Source: JAUIAI01 sp045106815
Lineage (GTDB): Bacteria > Pseudomonadota > Gammaproteobacteria > Burkholderiales > Burkholderiaceae_E
Length of the DNA: 64,000 nucleotides
Direction: 5' to 3'
Assembly (NCBI GenBank): GCA_045106815.1
Contig: JBGCFG010000070.1
Coordinates: forward strand, 1 to 64,000
Shown here in pieces: positions 61,404 through 64,000 of the stretch. The notes under the pieces were generated by a model. The model was not told the origin of the DNA. It saw only the letters and a program-made list of their open reading frames with translations, and did no database searches. Position 1 is the stretch's first letter, and each line of letters begins with the position of its first letter. A program made the position numbers and the translations under genes.

Positions 61404-62003
61404 TTAGCCAGCAGCCAATACGCGCTCAATATCGTCAAGACGCTCTTTGCCATACCAAAGCTCTTGACCCAAAAAGAACGACGGCAGGCCAAAGACCCCG
61501 CGCTCTACCGCATCAGCCGTATTGTCTGCCAACGCTTGTTTCACTTGCGGATCACTCGCTTTGGTCATGATCGCCTGAGCATCAAGACCACCATCGGTCA
61601 GTACTTTCTCAATAACAGCTGGGTCATCCAGCTTTTGAGGGGTTTGCCACATGTGCGTCATCATCAGTTCGACATAGTCATCAAACTGGGCGGACTGCTG
61701 CGCCGCAATGGCACCGCGCATTATTTGTAGCGTATTCACTGGAAAGTGCGGATTCATTTCAAACGGAATCTGATGCCGCTCGACAAACCGTTTGAGTTCG
61801 AGCCGTTCGTAGGCAAGCTTGCCTTTCACTGGCGCGAACGCGAGCATAGGCGGCTGGTTATTAGTAGCCTTGAAAATCCCGCCGATCAGCACCGGCTTGT
61901 AGCTCACACGGACACCAGTGCGCTTAGCAAAGGCCGGTAGCACCCGGTGCACCAGATAAGCATTAGGGCTGCCAAAATCGAAGAGAAATTCAAGGGTACT
62001 CAT
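61404..62003 (-). CDS. 2-hydroxychromene-2-carboxylate isomerase-family protein
   Basis: 199 residues, DsbA-like kappa-class GST fold. FLFDFGSPNAYLVHRVLPAFAKRTG places the glutathione-activating Ser; VFGLPSFFLGQELWYGKERLDDIERVL is the family C-terminus. The type enzyme acts in naphthalene catabolism, but members are widespread and may have other GSH-dependent roles. It follows an uncharacterised lipoprotein gene with a gap of 8 nt; they may be co-transcribed. Confidence 0.88.
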   Translation of the reverse strand: MSTLEFLFDFGSPNAYLVHRVLPAFAKRTGVRVSYKPVLIGGIFKATNNQPPMLAFAPVKGKLAYERLELKRFVERHQIPFEMNPHFPVNTLQIMRGAIAAQQSAQFDDYVELMMTHMWQTPQKLDDPAVIEKVLTDGGLDAQAIMTKASDPQVKQALADNTADAVERGVFGLPSFFLGQELWYGKERLDDIERVLAAG

Positions 62004-62011
62004 CGGCTAAC

Positions 62012-63334
62012 TCACTGGATGGGTTCGGGCACTGGCAACAGGAGTTGACGTAAAAGCGCTTCAGACGCGATGCCGTTAAAGCCGACCTCATCATTGACGC
62101 CCTCGCGCTCAATAATGCCGGCATAGACAGCGCCATCTCGTTCGATCAGTGCACGATCAACCGTCAAATCGTCAAACGGAGGCGGTGGATTACTGAACGA
62201 CATAACTCGCGCATCACCAAGCATGTCGATGGCATACGACCCAGTTCCTCTCAGCGTACAGTTACGAATAGATTCTGGATTACCACCAACCGAGCGCCGG
62301 ACAAGGCACTCGTAGTAGTTCACACTTGTTCCACCACTAAACGCAACACGAAGGCTGGGGGACTCCTTGTAGTAGTCGCCTGTACCCGCCGGCCTGACAT
62401 CTACATTTTCACCAATCAGTTCGCCAAACTCGATCGTGCTTGGCCCCCACCATTCATGCGGATTAACCGAACTACCCACCGAGTTTGAGACTGGGTTAAA
62501 CACACAGGGCGTGCCGCGCGCCGCACCAATAATCTGTTCGAGATTGGTGGCAAGTGCCGCAATATCGTCGATCGTCGCGGTAATTGGCAGGTTGGCGCAG
62601 GCAATTGAACCATTGCTGCGTGCATCGCCACCATTGGCTATGTCGAGGTTATACGCACGAACTTGCGTGGCAGCCTCATTGGTATAGCGAGGGTTGTAGG
62701 CATTGGTGGTGCGAAGCACATTTTCTTTGAATGATCCCTCGGGAAACGTTGCCGAACCCAGAACACCCAGATTAACCGGGCCATATTCTGAGAACTCCGT
62801 AAAGCCGTCGCCGCCCAAGGTATTGCGAATTTCTGCGATCACGGCCGACATTTGCTGACCAGAAATATCGGTCCTGATAATCGACTCTTCACCGACTGCA
62901 TACATATCGCAATAGTTAAACTGACGAGTCCCGTCAATGAGTGGTCCAATCGTGGTGCGATAGCCGTCTTCGCACTGACGCCATGTCTGGCCGTTATAGA
63001 AGAGATCATTCGCACGCTCAGGGTCCGGACCAAACCGCCAACTAGTCGGCGCACCATTTTCACTGCGGGTATAGCGCTCGGTACGCGCAAAGTTGCCATT
63101 CGAATCTGCGGTGGCATCGAAGGTGGTCTGCGTTTCAATGCGATATTGCCAGTTGCCCGAATCGGTATAACTGAGCGAGCGCAGCGACACATTAGCCTCA
63201 CCCTGCATACTGCCGCCGCCACCGCCATCCGTGCTGCCGTCACCACCGCCACACGCGGCAATAGCTGCCAACGCAATAGATGTCATGAGCAAGCGCGCAC
63301 CACGCAGGCCCGTCGGCTTTGAATTGATTTTCAT
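62012..63334 (-). CDS. lipoprotein of unknown function, Gly-rich N-terminus
   Basis: Start at ATG 63334 with GGGGAGAGGG directly upstream; a TTG at 63346 is less likely. About 440 residues with lipobox AAIAAC (Cys about 31) and a following Gly/Ser/Asp low-complexity stretch. The mature part is rich in Tyr, Asn and Gly and looks beta-structured; cysteines are paired (RQCEDGYR...FNYCDMY, ...YYECLVRR, RNCTLRG). No family recognised. Likely surface or periplasmic. Confidence 0.7.
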   Translation of the reverse strand: MKINSKPTGLRGARLLMTSIALAAIAACGGGDGSTDGGGGGSMQGEANVSLRSLSYTDSGNWQYRIETQTTFDATADSNGNFARTERYTRSENGAPTSWRFGPDPERANDLFYNGQTWRQCEDGYRTTIGPLIDGTRQFNYCDMYAVGEESIIRTDISGQQMSAVIAEIRNTLGGDGFTEFSEYGPVNLGVLGSATFPEGSFKENVLRTTNAYNPRYTNEAATQVRAYNLDIANGGDARSNGSIACANLPITATIDDIAALATNLEQIIGAARGTPCVFNPVSNSVGSSVNPHEWWGPSTIEFGELIGENVDVRPAGTGDYYKESPSLRVAFSGGTSVNYYECLVRRSVGGNPESIRNCTLRGTGSYAIDMLGDARVMSFSNPPPPFDDLTVDRALIERDGAVYAGIIEREGVNDEVGFNGIASEALLRQLLLPVPEPIQ

Positions 63335-63437
63335 CCCTCTCCCCAATATTGCTGTTCTTTAGTCTGGCCTCATCATAAGCCATGCTGCGCTGCTATACAG
63401 CTGCCAGACCAGCAAGAAATGAGAAAACCGCGCTGAC

Positions 63438-63917
63438 TCAGACCGGCGAATAGGCCCATGTGACAAGCAGACACACACTCGCCACAGTCGTTAGCAGAGC
63501 CCGTAGCGGCAAAAACTCCCGCAGGCCGGTGCCCGTTGACTGGCGGTAAAGCCAGGTATCAACGAGGAGCGCGGCCACGAGGCCTGCTGCCAGAAACAGC
63601 AAGGGTCTGGGATGGGTAATTTGGGCGAACCAAAATGCGTAAAGCGAAGGCACAACACTCCAAACCAGGCGGCCAATGATTTGCGCCTGACTAAATGCCT
63701 CACCCGCCACCAGCAGCACGCCCCAGTGAAGACCACCGACAAACGTGAGAATCAGAGCCGCATACATGATCTGTGAAGACACGGCGACGAAATTCAAAGG
63801 CGGCGCCATGATCACGACCGCCACCGTATGCGCAACAAACGGAATCAAACCAGCCAGACCAAGTATCCAAGCCCAACGCTTAACGCGCGGATCGAACAAG
63901 TAATGGGTTTTGGTCAT
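63438..63917 (-). CDS. DUF3429 membrane protein
   Basis: 159 residues with about five hydrophobic segments. The segments WAWILGLAGLIPFV and YAALILTFVGGLHWGVLL, with its conserved FxGxxHWG, are the DUF3429 pattern. No function is established. It ends the window on the minus strand; the remaining 83 bp to 64000 hold nothing I can support. Confidence 0.85.
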   Translation of the reverse strand: MTKTHYLFDPRVKRWAWILGLAGLIPFVAHTVAVVIMAPPLNFVAVSSQIMYAALILTFVGGLHWGVLLVAGEAFSQAQIIGRLVWSVVPSLYAFWFAQITHPRPLLFLAAGLVAALLVDTWLYRQSTGTGLREFLPLRALLTTVASVCLLVTWAYSPV

Positions 63918-64000
63918 GACGAAGGGGACGATTCTGCTCGGGCGCGACGGAATCGATAAATAGCTTGTGTCGATCTGAGCGATTCCAAATAATGCACTGG

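Noticed and set aside
61390..61420. GCTGGC/GCCAGC inverted repeat at the ribH-isomerase junction as a terminator
   Set aside because: No T-tract follows on either strand and it overlaps the isomerase stop codon.
1..64000. A mobile element, prophage, CRISPR array or tRNA in the window
   Set aside because: I saw no transposase, integrase or phage genes, no regularly spaced repeats and no tRNA cloverleaf; the tandem repeats found lie within coding sequence.

Overview
The window is a 64 kb piece of a bacterial chromosome, densely coded on both strands, with a GC content that looks to be in the mid-fifties. I see no rRNA, tRNA, CRISPR array, insertion sequence or prophage. Gene content points to a Gram-negative pseudomonad-phylum heterotroph, most likely a betaproteobacterium near Burkholderiales: a phasin with a PhaR-type operator, a fused isobutyryl-CoA mutase IcmF, a Cpx-like envelope stress locus, an SbmA/BacA-type transporter, lipoproteins and an OmpA-domain protein. 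The taxonomic call is inference from gene content, not from a marker gene.

Layout. 1-5.4 kb (mostly minus): a TPR protein coupled to the start of a HupE/UreJ-like membrane protein that leaves the window, the selO-phzF-like-yaiI operon and an exported protein. 5.6-10.1 kb: an EamA exporter, then a Spy/CpxP-like gene divergent from a CpxR/CpxA-like two-component pair with a perfect CpxR box between them, then a TerB-like protein. 10.1-19.5 kb (minus): a phasin with a readable promoter and operator, a UvrD/Rep-type helicase, a 1402-residue CheB-CheR-PAS-LOV-GGDEF-EAL sensor, a HELVH-motif secreted protein and a WYL regulator. 19.6-27.6 kb: a serine hydrolase, a patatin, a YHS lipoprotein, an unrecorded 43-codon ORF, a class II aldolase, an SRAP (YedK) protein, and a coiled-coil/OmpA envelope pair.

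27.6-37.9 kb is the most unusual part. A membrane hybrid histidine kinase overlaps by 8 bp a 2105-codon gene whose product joins a cholesterol-oxidase-like GMC flavoenzyme, an alpha/beta hydrolase with a probable cysteine nucleophile, and a PhoD-like metallophosphatase. Two related NarL-type response regulators on the opposite strand flank this block, with a ThrH-like phosphatase beside one of them.

38-50.3 kb: nicotinamidase, malonyl-CoA decarboxylase, a TM2 protein, two tandem Cache-GGDEF diguanylate cyclases, an alpha-hydroxy-acid oxidase, an SbmA/BacA-like transporter, a CAP-domain lipoprotein, a glycerophosphodiester phosphodiesterase and a thioesterase. 50.4-56.4 kb (minus): an acyl-CoA operon icmF-cupin-SDR-MFS with a sigma70-like promoter overlapped by a perfect inverted repeat. 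56.5-64 kb: a second serine hydrolase, a terminator-bounded structured intergenic region, an SRPBCC protein, lipoproteins, an enoyl-CoA hydratase-like protein, an FMN riboswitch followed by a RibH2-type lumazine synthase, an HCCA-isomerase-like protein and a DUF3429 membrane protein.

Themes: c-di-GMP signalling (three GGDEF proteins), two-component sensing (two sensor kinases, three response regulators), envelope upkeep, and acyl-CoA, lipid and storage-polymer metabolism.
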